Shown in pieces: positions 27,500 to 35,195 of a stretch of DNA of 64,000 nucleotides (its first letter is position 1; each line of letters starts with the position of its first letter). Origin of the DNA: JBBRHQ01 sp963781345 (lineage in GTDB: Bacteria; Actinomycetota; Thermoleophilia; Solirubrobacterales; 70-9); contig CAWAFQ010000001.1 in NCBI GenBank assembly GCA_963781345.1, positions 186,001-250,000 on the forward strand. The letters are read 5' to 3'. The position numbers were made by a program, and so were the translations under genes. Under the pieces are notes generated by a model that was not told the origin of the DNA, made no database searches, and saw only the letters and a list, made by a program, of their open reading frames with translations.

Positions 27500-27724
27500 T
27501 CACTCGGAGCGGGTCTCGTGCTGCGCCTCGACAGCGAGTTCCATCGCCTCGTCCTCGTTGAGGTCGGACCCCTCCCACATGCGCTCGAACAGATCGAGCC
27601 CGAGCGAACGCCTGACCGCATCCTCGATGACCTCGCTATCCCCTTTGCCGCTGCGCGCGGCGCGAACCCGAACCGCCCTCAGCACGGACTCGTCGATGGT
27701 GAGGGTCGTGCGAACCTTTGGCAC
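27500..27724 (-). CDS. Ribbon-helix-helix antitoxin (VapB-like)
   Basis: 74 residues from GTG 27724. The N-terminus 'KVRTTLTIDESVLRAVRV' is a ribbon-helix-helix DNA-binding fold (beta strand then helix A), followed by 'SGKGDSEVIEDAVRRSL' (helix B). The acidic C-terminal 30 residues (ERMWEGSDLNEDEAME) are the usual flexible toxin-neutralising segment. TATGAT on the minus strand (27736-27731) ends 6 nt before the start, so transcription should begin at the start codon. It pairs with the PIN toxin downstream. Confidence 0.8.
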   Translation of the reverse strand: MPKVRTTLTIDESVLRAVRVRAARSGKGDSEVIEDAVRRSLGLDLFERMWEGSDLNEDEAMELAVEAQHETRSE

Positions 27725-27728
27725 AAAA

Positions 27729-27750
27729 GCATCATAGCATCATTATGATG
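27729..27750 (-). promoter_or_regulatory. vapBC promoter/operator
   Basis: CATCATTATGATG (27738-27750) is a perfect palindrome around a central T, and a further direct half-site GCATCAT (27729-27735) overlaps the -10 box. This is the pattern expected for autorepression by a ribbon-helix-helix antitoxin binding inverted repeats next to its own promoter. The locus is conspicuously AT-rich in this GC-rich region. Confidence 0.6.
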
Positions 27751-27883
27751 TATCCCGACAATGCCGACCGAACAGCGGTATGCCCGCCGTACCGGCCTGA
27801 TCGCGGGTTGTCGCTTCTCATCCAAAGAGATGCATATTCAGAGGGAGCGCGAAGCTCGGCCACGACCAGCGAGCGAATCGCGG

Positions 27884-28052
27884 CTAGATGGTTGATTCCG
27901 AATTCGCGTGTGACCGGTGGCGCGCGTGGTCAAGCAGCTCCAGGACGCAGGGCGAAGCCTTTGGTGGTGCCAAAGGCGAGCCCGAGGACGCAGAGATGCG
28001 CAGTGCCACGTGCGTCATCCGGGTGCGCGGGGATTTGGGATCAACCATCTAG
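27884..28052. repeat. 16-bp terminal inverted repeats enclosing 137 bp, MITE-like
   Basis: CTAGATGGTTGATTCC (27884-27899) and GGGATCAACCATCTAG (28037-28052) are inverted copies with one mismatch. The enclosed 137 bp contain no gene. CTAG at each outer end could be a duplicated target. The element abuts the start of the sulfatase gene, and its right end overlaps that gene's likely -10 box. The rest of 27751-28061 shows nothing else. Confidence 0.45.
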
Positions 28053-28061
28053 GGTTACGCC

Positions 28062-29765
28062 GTGGCTCGGGAACCCAACGTTCTGATCATCCTCACCGAC
28101 CAGCTGCGCTATCCGCCTGATTACGAGTCGGACGAGCTGCGCGATTACCGCCGCGAGCACTGCGCCAGCCAGGAGCGCCTGCGCGAGAACGGGGTCTCGT
28201 TCAAGCACCACTATCCGATCGCCTCGGCATGCGCGCCGAGCCGCGCGTCCCTGCTCACCGGCCAGTACCCCTCTCTGCACGGCGTGACGCAGACCGACGG
28301 GGTCGCCAAGGCCGCAGACGGGGAGGAGATGACCTGGCTGGAGCCGGACTCCGTGCCGACCCTCGGTCACTGGTTCCGGGCGGCCGGCTACCAGACCTTC
28401 TACAAGGGGAAGTGGCACGTCTCCCACGCGCACCTGGACGACGGCGACGGCTACCTGCTCTGCGTAGACGACGACGGGGTCCCGCAGCGCGAGAACATCG
28501 AGCGATACCTGGAGGCCGACTTGCTCGACCCTTGGGGCTTCTCGGAGTGGGTGGGACCCGAGGCCCACGGGCTCCAAGCCCACAGCATGGGCCGCATGCG
28601 CGACCCCTTCACCGCCGAAGAGACGATCGATTTGCTGGAGCGCCTCGAGCGCAAGGGAGGCGAGGTGCCGTGGCTGACCGTCTGCTCCTTCCTCAACCCG
28701 CACGACGTCGCCTACTTCGGGCTCTTCGGCCTCCTCAAAGGCGGCCAGCGCTATGGCCGGGGCGAGGTGCCGACCATCCCCCAGGCGCCGACCCGCGATG
28801 AGGACCTGTCGACCAAACCGAGCTGCCAGCAGAGCATGGTCGACCTGTGGCCCCGGATCGCGGCGCCGCAGCCCTTCTTCCAAGTGCACCTGCGCTACTA
28901 CTACGAGATGCAGGCCGCGGTCGACGAGCAGATCAACCGCGTGCTCGACGCGCTGGAGGCAAGCGCGGCGGCTGCCAACACGATTGTCGTTTTCAGCTCC
29001 GACCACGGCGACCTGATGGGCGCCCATGGCGGGATGCACCAGAAGTGGCACAACGCCTACGAGGAGGCCCTCCACGTCCCCTTCGTTGTCTCCGGCCCGC
29101 TGGTGGCCGGCGGCCCGCGCAGCGTCGGCCTCCCCACCTGCCACGCGGATCTGCTCCCCACGCTACTGGGGCTGGCGGGGCTCGAGCACGACGCGCTGCT
29201 GGAGCGACTCCGAGAGAGCCACCACGAGGCCCGCCCGCTGGTCGGCCGGGACCTCTCCGCCGCGATCGGCGGCGACGGCGCCGTCGCACTGCAGTCGGTC
29301 CTGTTCATGACCGACGACGAGATCAGCGAGGGCGAGGACGTCGTCACCCGGGGGAGCCCCCAGGACATCACCCGACGACTCCGCCTCTACTCGTCGATCG
29401 AGCAGCCCAACCACATCGAGACCGTCGTCGCCGAGGTCGAGGTCGACGGCGAGCCGCACCTGATCAAGTTCTCCCGCTATCACGACAATCCCCAGTTCTG
29501 GACCGTGCCGGGCGAGCGCGACGAGCGGCTGCGCGGACGCCGCACGGTAACCGTCACCGAGCCAGAACCCGATGAGTTCGAGCTCTACGACCTCACGCTC
29601 GACCCGCTAGAGGAACGCAACCTCGCCCACCCCAGCCACGTCGACGACGCTTCCCGAGCGTTGCAGGCGCACATGCTTGACCTGCTCATCGAGCAACTAG
29701 CCGCCAAGCGCCTAACTCCCGCGGCCGGCGAACGCCCCGGCTACCGGCCTCCCGTTATCGGCTGA
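28062..29765 (+). CDS. Type I sulfatase (formylglycine-dependent arylsulfatase family)
   Basis: 567 residues from GTG 28062; TAGGGT (28050-28055) ends 6 nt upstream. The N-terminus 'NVLIILTDQLRYPPD' has the first metal-binding Asp, and 'SACAPSRASLLTGQYPS' (about residues 55-70) is the C-x-P-S-R signature whose Cys is converted to formylglycine. 'VVFSSDHGDLMGAHG' provides the second Asp/His metal pair and 'HQKWHNAYEEALHVPFVV' the conserved Lys. It hydrolyses sulfate esters (phosphonate-ester relatives exist). There is no signal peptide, so it is probably cytosolic. The gene for the activating enzyme lies next door, convergent, with stops 16 bp apart. Confidence 0.88.
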   Translation: MAREPNVLIILTDQLRYPPDYESDELRDYRREHCASQERLRENGVSFKHHYPIASACAPSRASLLTGQYPSLHGVTQTDGVAKAADGEEMTWLEPDSVPTLGHWFRAAGYQTFYKGKWHVSHAHLDDGDGYLLCVDDDGVPQRENIERYLEADLLDPWGFSEWVGPEAHGLQAHSMGRMRDPFTAEETIDLLERLERKGGEVPWLTVCSFLNPHDVAYFGLFGLLKGGQRYGRGEVPTIPQAPTRDEDLSTKPSCQQSMVDLWPRIAAPQPFFQVHLRYYYEMQAAVDEQINRVLDALEASAAAANTIVVFSSDHGDLMGAHGGMHQKWHNAYEEALHVPFVVSGPLVAGGPRSVGLPTCHADLLPTLLGLAGLEHDALLERLRESHHEARPLVGRDLSAAIGGDGAVALQSVLFMTDDEISEGEDVVTRGSPQDITRRLRLYSSIEQPNHIETVVAEVEVDGEPHLIKFSRYHDNPQFWTVPGERDERLRGRRTVTVTEPEPDEFELYDLTLDPLEERNLAHPSHVDDASRALQAHMLDLLIEQLAAKRLTPAAGERPGYRPPVIG

Positions 29766-29780
29766 CTCGCGCCGGTCACC

Positions 29781-30749
29781 TCAGGCGGCGAGCCCAAGAC
29801 CCGGCGAGCGGGCGACACGGAAGCCGAGGTTGCCGGTCGAGCTGTCCGGGCTGGCCGAACTCCGCGCGTCGACGCGATCGCGGTTGCAGTAGGAAGCGTG
29901 GCAGAGGTATGAGCCGCCGCGCATGACCCGGGTCTCGCCCCTCCCCGGGCCGCTTGGGTTGCGACGGGGGCTGTGCGCGTAGTAGGTGCGGTCGAACCAG
30001 TCGGCGGTCCACTCCCAAACGTTGCCCGTCATCTGACGCAGGCCGAACCCGTTGGGTGCAAAGGCTTGCACCGGTGCGGTTCCCGGGTAGCCGTCCGCGA
30101 CGGTGTTGTGGCGTGGAAAGGTGCCCTGAAAGACGTTCATGCGGTGCTGGCCGCCGGGCTCGAGTTCGTCGCCCCACGGAAAGCGGCGCTCCGAGAGGCC
30201 GCCCCGCGCGGCGAACTCCCACTCCGCCTCGGTGGGCAGGCGGGTTCCGCTCCAGTCACAGAACGCGAGTGCGTCGCTCCACGAGATGTGGACGGCCGGG
30301 TGTTCGGACCGCCCGTCCATCGTCGAGTCCGGGCCTTCGGGGTGGGCCCAGTCGGCGCCCTCGACCTGCCGCCACCAGGGCGACCCGACCACGGAGCGTG
30401 TCGTCGGGAAGTCGTCGGGCAGAAATCCCGAGAAGACGAACGACCAGCCGTAGGCCTCCGCCTCGGTGCGGTGTCCCGTGGCGGCGACGAAGGCGGCAAA
30501 CTGCTCGTTCGTGACCGTATGGCGCGAGATCGAAAACGGCGACAGCACGATCTCGTGCGCCGGACCCTCGCCGTCCTGGACATAGCCGTACCCACCGTTC
30601 GTGCCCATCACGAACTCACCCCCGGCTAGATCGACGAGATCCTCGCGAAGCCCCGCGTTTCCCGTCGACCCGTCGGCTGAAACAGGCCTTGGATCGCGTT
30701 CGGCACGGGGCGAGCGCCCTGTGCTGGGGGAACAACAACGGTGGTCCAT
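29781..30749 (-). CDS. Formylglycine-generating enzyme (SUMF1-like)
   Basis: 322 residues from ATG 30749. After a variable N-terminus the FGE-sulfatase domain begins at 'LAGGEFVMGTNGGYG', with 'RLPTEAEWEFAARGG', 'GNVWEWTADWFD' and, near the end, 'VMRGGSYLCHASYCNRDRV'. The C-x4-C pair in the last motif corresponds to the copper-binding active-site cysteines (C336/C341 of human FGE), so this is a true sulfatase-activating oxidase, not an EgtB-like relative. It converts the Cys of the CAPSR motif in the neighbouring sulfatase to formylglycine using O2. Confidence 0.88.
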   Translation of the reverse strand: MDHRCCSPSTGRSPRAERDPRPVSADGSTGNAGLREDLVDLAGGEFVMGTNGGYGYVQDGEGPAHEIVLSPFSISRHTVTNEQFAAFVAATGHRTEAEAYGWSFVFSGFLPDDFPTTRSVVGSPWWRQVEGADWAHPEGPDSTMDGRSEHPAVHISWSDALAFCDWSGTRLPTEAEWEFAARGGLSERRFPWGDELEPGGQHRMNVFQGTFPRHNTVADGYPGTAPVQAFAPNGFGLRQMTGNVWEWTADWFDRTYYAHSPRRNPSGPGRGETRVMRGGSYLCHASYCNRDRVDARSSASPDSSTGNLGFRVARSPGLGLAA

Positions 30750-30902
30750 ACCACCCTCAGATTAGACGCGCCTCGGCGCCAGCAATGATCTTGGGATGAC
30801 GGCTCGATCAACTGCTGGAGGACGTCCAGTCCCGACCCGACCGTAGAACAACACCGCCCCCAGGTCGATCACATCGCCAACCTGAGCGTTCTGACGCTCG
30901 TG

Positions 30903-32405
30903 CTAGCGAACGGTGACCGTCTTTGACCTCTCATAACGGCAGGCCGACCAGGCCCTCGCCTTCGCGTAATAGGTGCCGCTCTTGGCGCTCTCGGTGATCC
31001 TGTAGGTCCCGTTGGCAGCGCTGAGCGCGCTGCCGACCTGGCGGTCGGGGCCGCTTCGGCGCCGCAGCACCCTCACCCTCTGGCTCTTGATGCAGGTGGG
31101 GTCGGCGGAAGTCAGCCTGCCGGTGAACCTGTGCTTGCTGGCGCGGTAGGAAAGCGTCAGGCTGCGCGGGCTGGGGCCGCCGTTCAGCAGGACCGCGGCC
31201 CTATTCCTTGCGCCTGCGCCTGACGAGCTGACGGCGACGGCGAGGTCGGGATTCGAGCCGGCGTTGAGATTGCCGATCGCGACCGCCGTGGGGACGCCGA
31301 ACCCGCCGGCGCCGGTGGAGAAGTTCCTCGCCGCGCCGAAGGATCCGCCGCCTCTGCCGAGCATCACGGAGACGCTCTTGGGCGGATCGGTGCTTGTCAC
31401 GGCGAGATCGTCACGCGAGTCCTGGTTGATATCGCCGACCGCAATCGAGTTGGGGTTGGAGCCGACGGGGAAGCCCTTTGCCTTGCCGAAGGCACCGGCA
31501 CCCTTTCCGAGAAGGATCGAAACGCCGTTGGCGTTCGGGAAGAAATCGACGAGCGCGAGGTCGGGCTTGGCGTCGCCGTTGAAGTTGCCGAGAACCATCG
31601 AGACCGGGTAGGTCATAGAACCGACGGGGAAGTTGGTCGTCGCGCCGAAGGAGCCGTCGCCGTGCCCGAGCAGAACCGAGACGGTGCCGAAACCCCCGGT
31701 GCAGCTGCGCCTGCGCATCTGAGCGTCGCGGCCGAGGCGACTACCGCAGTCGATGGCGCCGCCGTTGGCGACCGCGAGGTCGAGATTGGCGTCGCCGTTG
31801 AAGTTGCCGACCACGACTGAGCGGGGGTTGATGCCGGCTGGGAAACTCGTCGCCGCGCCGAAGGTGCCGTGGCCGTTTCCGAGCAGCACCGAGACGCCGG
31901 TGGTGTTGGCGACCGCGAGGTCGCGGCTGGTGTCGTTGTTGAAGTCGCCGACCGCGATAGACCTTTCATCGCTGCCGACCGGGAAACTCGTCGCCGCGCC
32001 GAAGGTGCCGTCGCCGTGTCCGAGCAGAACCGAGACGTTGTTGGAGCCGGAGTTGGCGACCGCGATGTCGCGCTTGGCGTCGCCGTTGAAGTTGCCGATC
32101 GCAATCGAGTTGGGCTTATCGCCGACGGCGAAGTTCTTGGCCTTGCCGAAGGCGCCGGCACCCTTTCCGAGCAGTACCGAGACGTTGTCGGAGCCGGAGT
32201 TGGCGACCGCGATATCGCGTTTGGCGTCGCCGTTGAACTTCCCGATCGCAACCGCGCTCGGACTCTTGCCAACTGCGAAGCCCCTCGCCTTGCCGAAGGA
32301 GCCGAGCGCCTGTACGGCGAAGGCGCCAACGCAGGCGCTGACGCATATCGCGACGAACAGCAGCTTGCACTGGCCGTGGGTGGAACTGGCGATCCGCTTC
32401 TTCAT
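30903..32405 (-). CDS. Secreted FG-GAP/VCBS repeat protein
   Basis: 500 residues from ATG 32405 (GGAAGGCAGG ribosome site). The N-terminal signal peptide (LLFVAICVSACVGAFAVQA) is followed by about seven units of the form 'AVGDFNNDTSRDLAVANTTG-VSVLLGNGHGTFGAA', i.e. integrin-type FG-GAP/VCBS blades with the calcium-binding D-x-N-x-D-x(3)-D loop. They would close into a beta-propeller. The last 90 residues form a small cysteine-containing beta domain (HRFTGRL...CIKSQRVRVLRRR...GTYYAKARAWSAC). It is expected extracellular; role unknown. Three further copies lie at the right end of the window (60667-64000), and this one is flanked on its 5' side by the same leader and hairpin as they are. Confidence 0.8.
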   Translation of the reverse strand: MKKRIASSTHGQCKLLFVAICVSACVGAFAVQALGSFGKARGFAVGKSPSAVAIGKFNGDAKRDIAVANSGSDNVSVLLGKGAGAFGKAKNFAVGDKPNSIAIGNFNGDAKRDIAVANSGSNNVSVLLGHGDGTFGAATSFPVGSDERSIAVGDFNNDTSRDLAVANTTGVSVLLGNGHGTFGAATSFPAGINPRSVVVGNFNGDANLDLAVANGGAIDCGSRLGRDAQMRRRSCTGGFGTVSVLLGHGDGSFGATTNFPVGSMTYPVSMVLGNFNGDAKPDLALVDFFPNANGVSILLGKGAGAFGKAKGFPVGSNPNSIAVGDINQDSRDDLAVTSTDPPKSVSVMLGRGGGSFGAARNFSTGAGGFGVPTAVAIGNLNAGSNPDLAVAVSSSGAGARNRAAVLLNGGPSPRSLTLSYRASKHRFTGRLTSADPTCIKSQRVRVLRRRSGPDRQVGSALSAANGTYRITESAKSGTYYAKARAWSACRYERSKTVTVR

Positions 32406-32557
32406 TCCTGCCTTCCGTATTTGACTCTCAGACGAGAGCTGCTCCCTCAGCACCCAACCACAGCGTAGCGCCGGGAATCGGGGTTTTCCCACAAACCCCG
32501 AGCGTGAGAATCTGAATTGATGCCCGTCGGGAGTCACCGCTTCACGGCCCCAAACAG

Positions 32558-32655
32558 CGGAAAGCCCGCCATAGCGGGCTTTCCGACCTATAGCGGGGGC
32601 CCGATTCGTCTCTCGCGACCACCGACGGATAATCGAGCGGGTGGCGGTCTGAGCC
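32558..32655 (+). repeat. Junction site 4 (L1-R2)
   Basis: A 12-bp stem with CATA loop (32558-32585) is the L1 hairpin; TATAGCGGGGGC then leads into R2 (CCGATTCGTCTCTCGCGACC, 32601-32620) and its flank ACGGATAATCGAGCGG-GTGGCGGTCTGAG. The 70 bp to the right (32654-32717) match the right side of site 6 (49091-49155). The intergenic part 32406-32557 is the leader shared with the FG-GAP genes. Confidence 0.8.
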
Positions 32656-32723
32656 GCTCGTCCAGGGGTACTCGTTCCGGGCCGCTCCGGTGACTCCGCT
32701 GGCCGAGCGGTGGGTGCCCTAGC

Positions 32724-33797
32724 TGTAGTTCCTAACAACGTTGTTCATCCGGTCCTCCTTGGAGGCTGGGGGTGCTGAAGCCACCCAGATCCAAGGAGGT
32801 CACCGGATGAAGCTGCACGCTAACGCTCCCCTCGGCCCGAAGGGCAGGGCGATCATGGTCAAGAGGGTTCTTGAGGAAGGCCTCTCGCTCACGGAGGCGG
32901 CCGAGGCCGCCGGAGTGAGCGAGCGCACAGCCGGCAAGTGGGTCCGCCGCTACCGCGCCGAGGGAGAAGACGGGCTGGTCGACCGCAGCTCGGCGCCGAG
33001 GCGGGTCCCGGGCCGGACCCCTGAGGAGCGAGTCGAGGCAATCGCATCGCTGCGGCGGCTGCGGATGACCGGCCCCGAGATCGCCGAGTTGCTGGAGATG
33101 GCCACCTCGACCGTCTCCGCGGTCCTCAAGCGGGTGGGACTCGGCAAGCTCAGCCGCCTCGAGCCGCCGGAGCCCGTCCGCCGCTACGAGCGCCGCCGGC
33201 CCGGAGAGCTGATCCACATCGACGTCAAGAAGCTGGGGCGGATCGGTGCCCAGGGCCCCGGGCATCGGGTTCTCGGCAAGAGCGGGGCCAGGCGCGGGGC
33301 AACCCTGACCGACGCTGCGGGAGTGAGGCGCGGACAGACGGGATGGGAGCGGGTCCACGTCTGCGTCGATGACTGCACCCGTCTCGCCTACGTCGAGGTC
33401 CTTCCCGACGAGCGGGCCGAGACTGCCACCGCCTTCCTCGAGCGGGCCTGCGCCTACTACCGCTCCCACGGCGTCACCGTCGAGCGCCTGATGACCGACA
33501 ACGGTTCGGCTTATCGCTCGGCGGCCCACGCGATCGCCTGCCGGGCGCTGGGGATCCGCCACATCCGCACCCGCCCCTACCGCCCCCAGACCAACGGCAA
33601 GGCCGAGCGCTTCATCCGCACGATGCTGCGGGAGTGGGCCTACGCCGCCGTTTACGGCTCATCGCCAGAGAGGGCCGCGGCCCTCTCTGGCTGGCTCGAG
33701 CGCTACAACTTCAGGCGAAGACATGGCGCCCTCGGTCACCGGCCGCCGATCGAACGGCTGCGAGAGCTGACCGGGAACAACGTTGCTGGCAACTACA
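32724..33797 (+). mobile_element. IS481-family insertion sequence, complete, 1074 bp
   Basis: Terminal inverted repeats of 23 bp start TGTAGTT and end CAACGTTGTTC, with three mismatches between left (32724-32746) and right (33797-33775). A 6-bp direct repeat CCTAGC flanks the element (32718-32723 and 33798-33803), matching the NCTAGN target duplication known for IS481. The uninterrupted target is visible in the duplicated block at 49156-49161, where CCTAGC occurs once between the same flanks. Confidence 0.92.
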
Positions 33798-33802
33798 CCT
33801 AG
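32807..33802 (+). CDS. IS481-family transposase (DDE integrase fold)
   Basis: 331 residues from ATG 32807, behind CCAAGGAGGTCACC. Two N-terminal helix-turn-helix regions ('SLTEAAEAAGVSERTAGKWV' and 'TGPEIAELLEMATSTVSAVL') bind the terminal repeats. The rve core has 'GELIHIDVKKLGRI' (first Asp), 'ERLMTDNGSAYRS' (second Asp) and 'RPYRPQTNGKAERFIR' (catalytic Glu). The last sense codon straddles the element's edge and the TAG stop lies in the target duplication, so the target completes the reading frame, as described for IS481 relatives. It appears intact and potentially active. Confidence 0.92.
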   Translation: MKLHANAPLGPKGRAIMVKRVLEEGLSLTEAAEAAGVSERTAGKWVRRYRAEGEDGLVDRSSAPRRVPGRTPEERVEAIASLRRLRMTGPEIAELLEMATSTVSAVLKRVGLGKLSRLEPPEPVRRYERRRPGELIHIDVKKLGRIGAQGPGHRVLGKSGARRGATLTDAAGVRRGQTGWERVHVCVDDCTRLAYVEVLPDERAETATAFLERACAYYRSHGVTVERLMTDNGSAYRSAAHAIACRALGIRHIRTRPYRPQTNGKAERFIRTMLREWAYAAVYGSSPERAAALSGWLERYNFRRRHGALGHRPPIERLRELTGNNVAGNYT

Positions 33803-34323
33803 CGCAGACGGTCGATCAGCGCCTCGGTCGTGCTGATCGACAGGTTCGCCAGCGCCATCGCCCGGGCAACGGCTTCGACGGCGGCCAGCTCCTGCGTCGT
33901 CAGTTGATCGGCAGCGTTGGCGGCCACATCGGCAGGGATCGATCCGCGGAAGCGTGCCTCAGCCAGCGCCGTGGCATAGACGATCGCGGCGCGATTGCGA
34001 TCGTCGAGTGATGCGAAATCGCCTAAGCCGATCGCCTCAAGCTCGTCCGAGGTGGCGCCGGCCCGGATCGCCCAGCGCTCGTGCACGCGGCTGCATCCGC
34101 TGCAGGAGTTGACTCGGCTGACCGCGACCATTACGCGCTCGCGAAGCTCGGGATCAAGGCCACCGCGCAGATAGACGGAGCTGAGTGAGGCGGCCCGCCG
34201 CGCGACGCCCCTGAGATCCCCGAGCGCCTCCCTCGGTGAAGCGAAAGTGCGCGGCGTCCGACCGAGCGGCGCGGCTATCGGACCGGGGTCATCGTGTCGG
34301 GACTGCCGCGTGACCGCAGCCAT
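33799..34323 (-). CDS. AhpD-like / carboxymuconolactone decarboxylase family protein, copy 1
   Basis: 174 residues from ATG 34323. The family core 'ERVMVAVSRVNSCSGCSRVH' has the redox C-x2-C and downstream His of AhpD-type peroxidase partners (PF02627). 'DDRNRAAIVYATALAEARF' and 'TEALIDRLR' complete the helical bundle. The start codon is 2 nt after the stop of the DsrE gene, so both are co-transcribed. The IS481 element sits exactly at its stop codon, with the TAG preserved by the target duplication. A second copy lies at 49157-49669. Confidence 0.8.
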   Translation of the reverse strand: MAAVTRQSRHDDPGPIAAPLGRTPRTFASPREALGDLRGVARRAASLSSVYLRGGLDPELRERVMVAVSRVNSCSGCSRVHERWAIRAGATSDELEAIGLGDFASLDDRNRAAIVYATALAEARFRGSIPADVAANAADQLTTQELAAVEAVARAMALANLSISTTEALIDRLR

Positions 34324-34325
34324 TT

Positions 34326-34694
34326 TCAGTAGCTGAAGGTCGTCGCCCCCTCGGCGGCGAACTCCATCAGCGGCGTGGCCCCCTTGAGCTCCGCGTTCTC
34401 GACGAGCTCCCCCTCGTCGAGATCGCGCTCCCCGAAACAGATCGGGCAGACGAAGAAACGGCCCCCCTTTTCGATGAACTGGGCATGCACTCGCGCAACC
34501 GGTGGGTCCAGTTCGGCGCGGATAGGGTCGGTGTAGCCCCGAAGTGCAAGGCGAACGCCGTCGACGGTCAACCACATCACCACTTCCTTGCCCTGGTCGA
34601 GCGCGGCGCCAGCTGTGAGGTAGGCGGTCAGGACCCGGTCGGGATCCTCGTCGCCGTGGCTGCAGCCAACGATTACTCGGTCACCGTTTGCCAT
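34326..34694 (-). CDS. DsrE-family protein
   Basis: 122 residues from ATG 34694, probably with ribosome site GGCGGGTGGG. 'MANGDRVIVGCSHGDEDPDR' then 'AYLTAGAALDQGKEVVMWLT' is the DsrE/DsrF-like Rossmann-type fold (PF02635). 'GGRFFVCPICFGERDLDEGE' holds a C-x2-C pair in the place where sulfur-relay members carry their active cysteine. It forms an operon with the AhpD-like gene downstream, which suggests a thiol or persulfide redox role. It is divergent from the SnoaL-like gene at 34785, with about 90 bp of shared promoter region. Confidence 0.72.
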   Translation of the reverse strand: MANGDRVIVGCSHGDEDPDRVLTAYLTAGAALDQGKEVVMWLTVDGVRLALRGYTDPIRAELDPPVARVHAQFIEKGGRFFVCPICFGERDLDEGELVENAELKGATPLMEFAAEGATTFSY

Positions 34695-34784
34695 ATCCCA
34701 CCCGCCTTTCTGGTCTATGCCAACGTTCTAGCCTCTACCTGCCAACTTTACGCCCCCAGGGGCCCCCAGGGCATACTCCGCCTT

Positions 34785-35195
34785 GTGGGTAAGACGGAGG
34801 TCGATCTTCTTCTAGAGGGCTATGACGCCCTCAACCGTGGTGATCTCTCTGTGGTCCTTGAGCTCTTGGACCAGGAGATCGAATGGCAGGAACCCGCCCC
34901 GAGCCCCGAAGCCGGCGCCCACACCGGCCGGGAGAGCTTCGCTCGCTTTCTGTCTGGCTGGATCGACAGCTTCGAAGAATTCCGGGTTGAGCCTGAGCGG
35001 GTGACCGAGCGCGGCAATCGGCTCATCGTCACCGTCTGTCAGTCGGGTCGGGGCCGTGCCAGCGGAATAGCGGTCGAGGCTCGACTTGCCCACGTCTGGA
35101 CCATCTGCGACGGGCAGGCGATTGCTTGGCGGTCTTATGGGGATCCCGCCGAGGCCGAGGCCGACTCCGGGGTTGAGGGTTCACAGACAACGTGA
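34785..35195 (+). CDS. SnoaL-like / NTF2-fold protein
   Basis: 136 residues from GTG 34785, which lies 7 nt after CATACT (34772-34777). The opening 'VDLLLEGYDALNRGDLSVVL' and 'IEWQEPAPSPEAGAHTGRE' are typical of the SnoaL-like cone-shaped fold, and 'VRARLAHVWTICDGQAIAWR'-type strands follow (here VEARLAHVWTICDG). Family members include polyketide cyclases, isomerases and many small-ligand binders, so a specific activity cannot be given. It overlaps the following methyltransferase by 4 nt (GTGA) and is the first gene of a three-gene coupled operon. Confidence 0.72.
   Translation: MGKTEVDLLLEGYDALNRGDLSVVLELLDQEIEWQEPAPSPEAGAHTGRESFARFLSGWIDSFEEFRVEPERVTERGNRLIVTVCQSGRGRASGIAVEARLAHVWTICDGQAIAWRSYGDPAEAEADSGVEGSQTT

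Noticed and set aside
32116..32370. Extra small genes overlapping the FG-GAP repeats
   Set aside because: Repeat DNA of period about 120-180 bp yields long Arg/Ser/Pro-rich frames in all phases; only the frame with D-x-N-x-D loops is credible.
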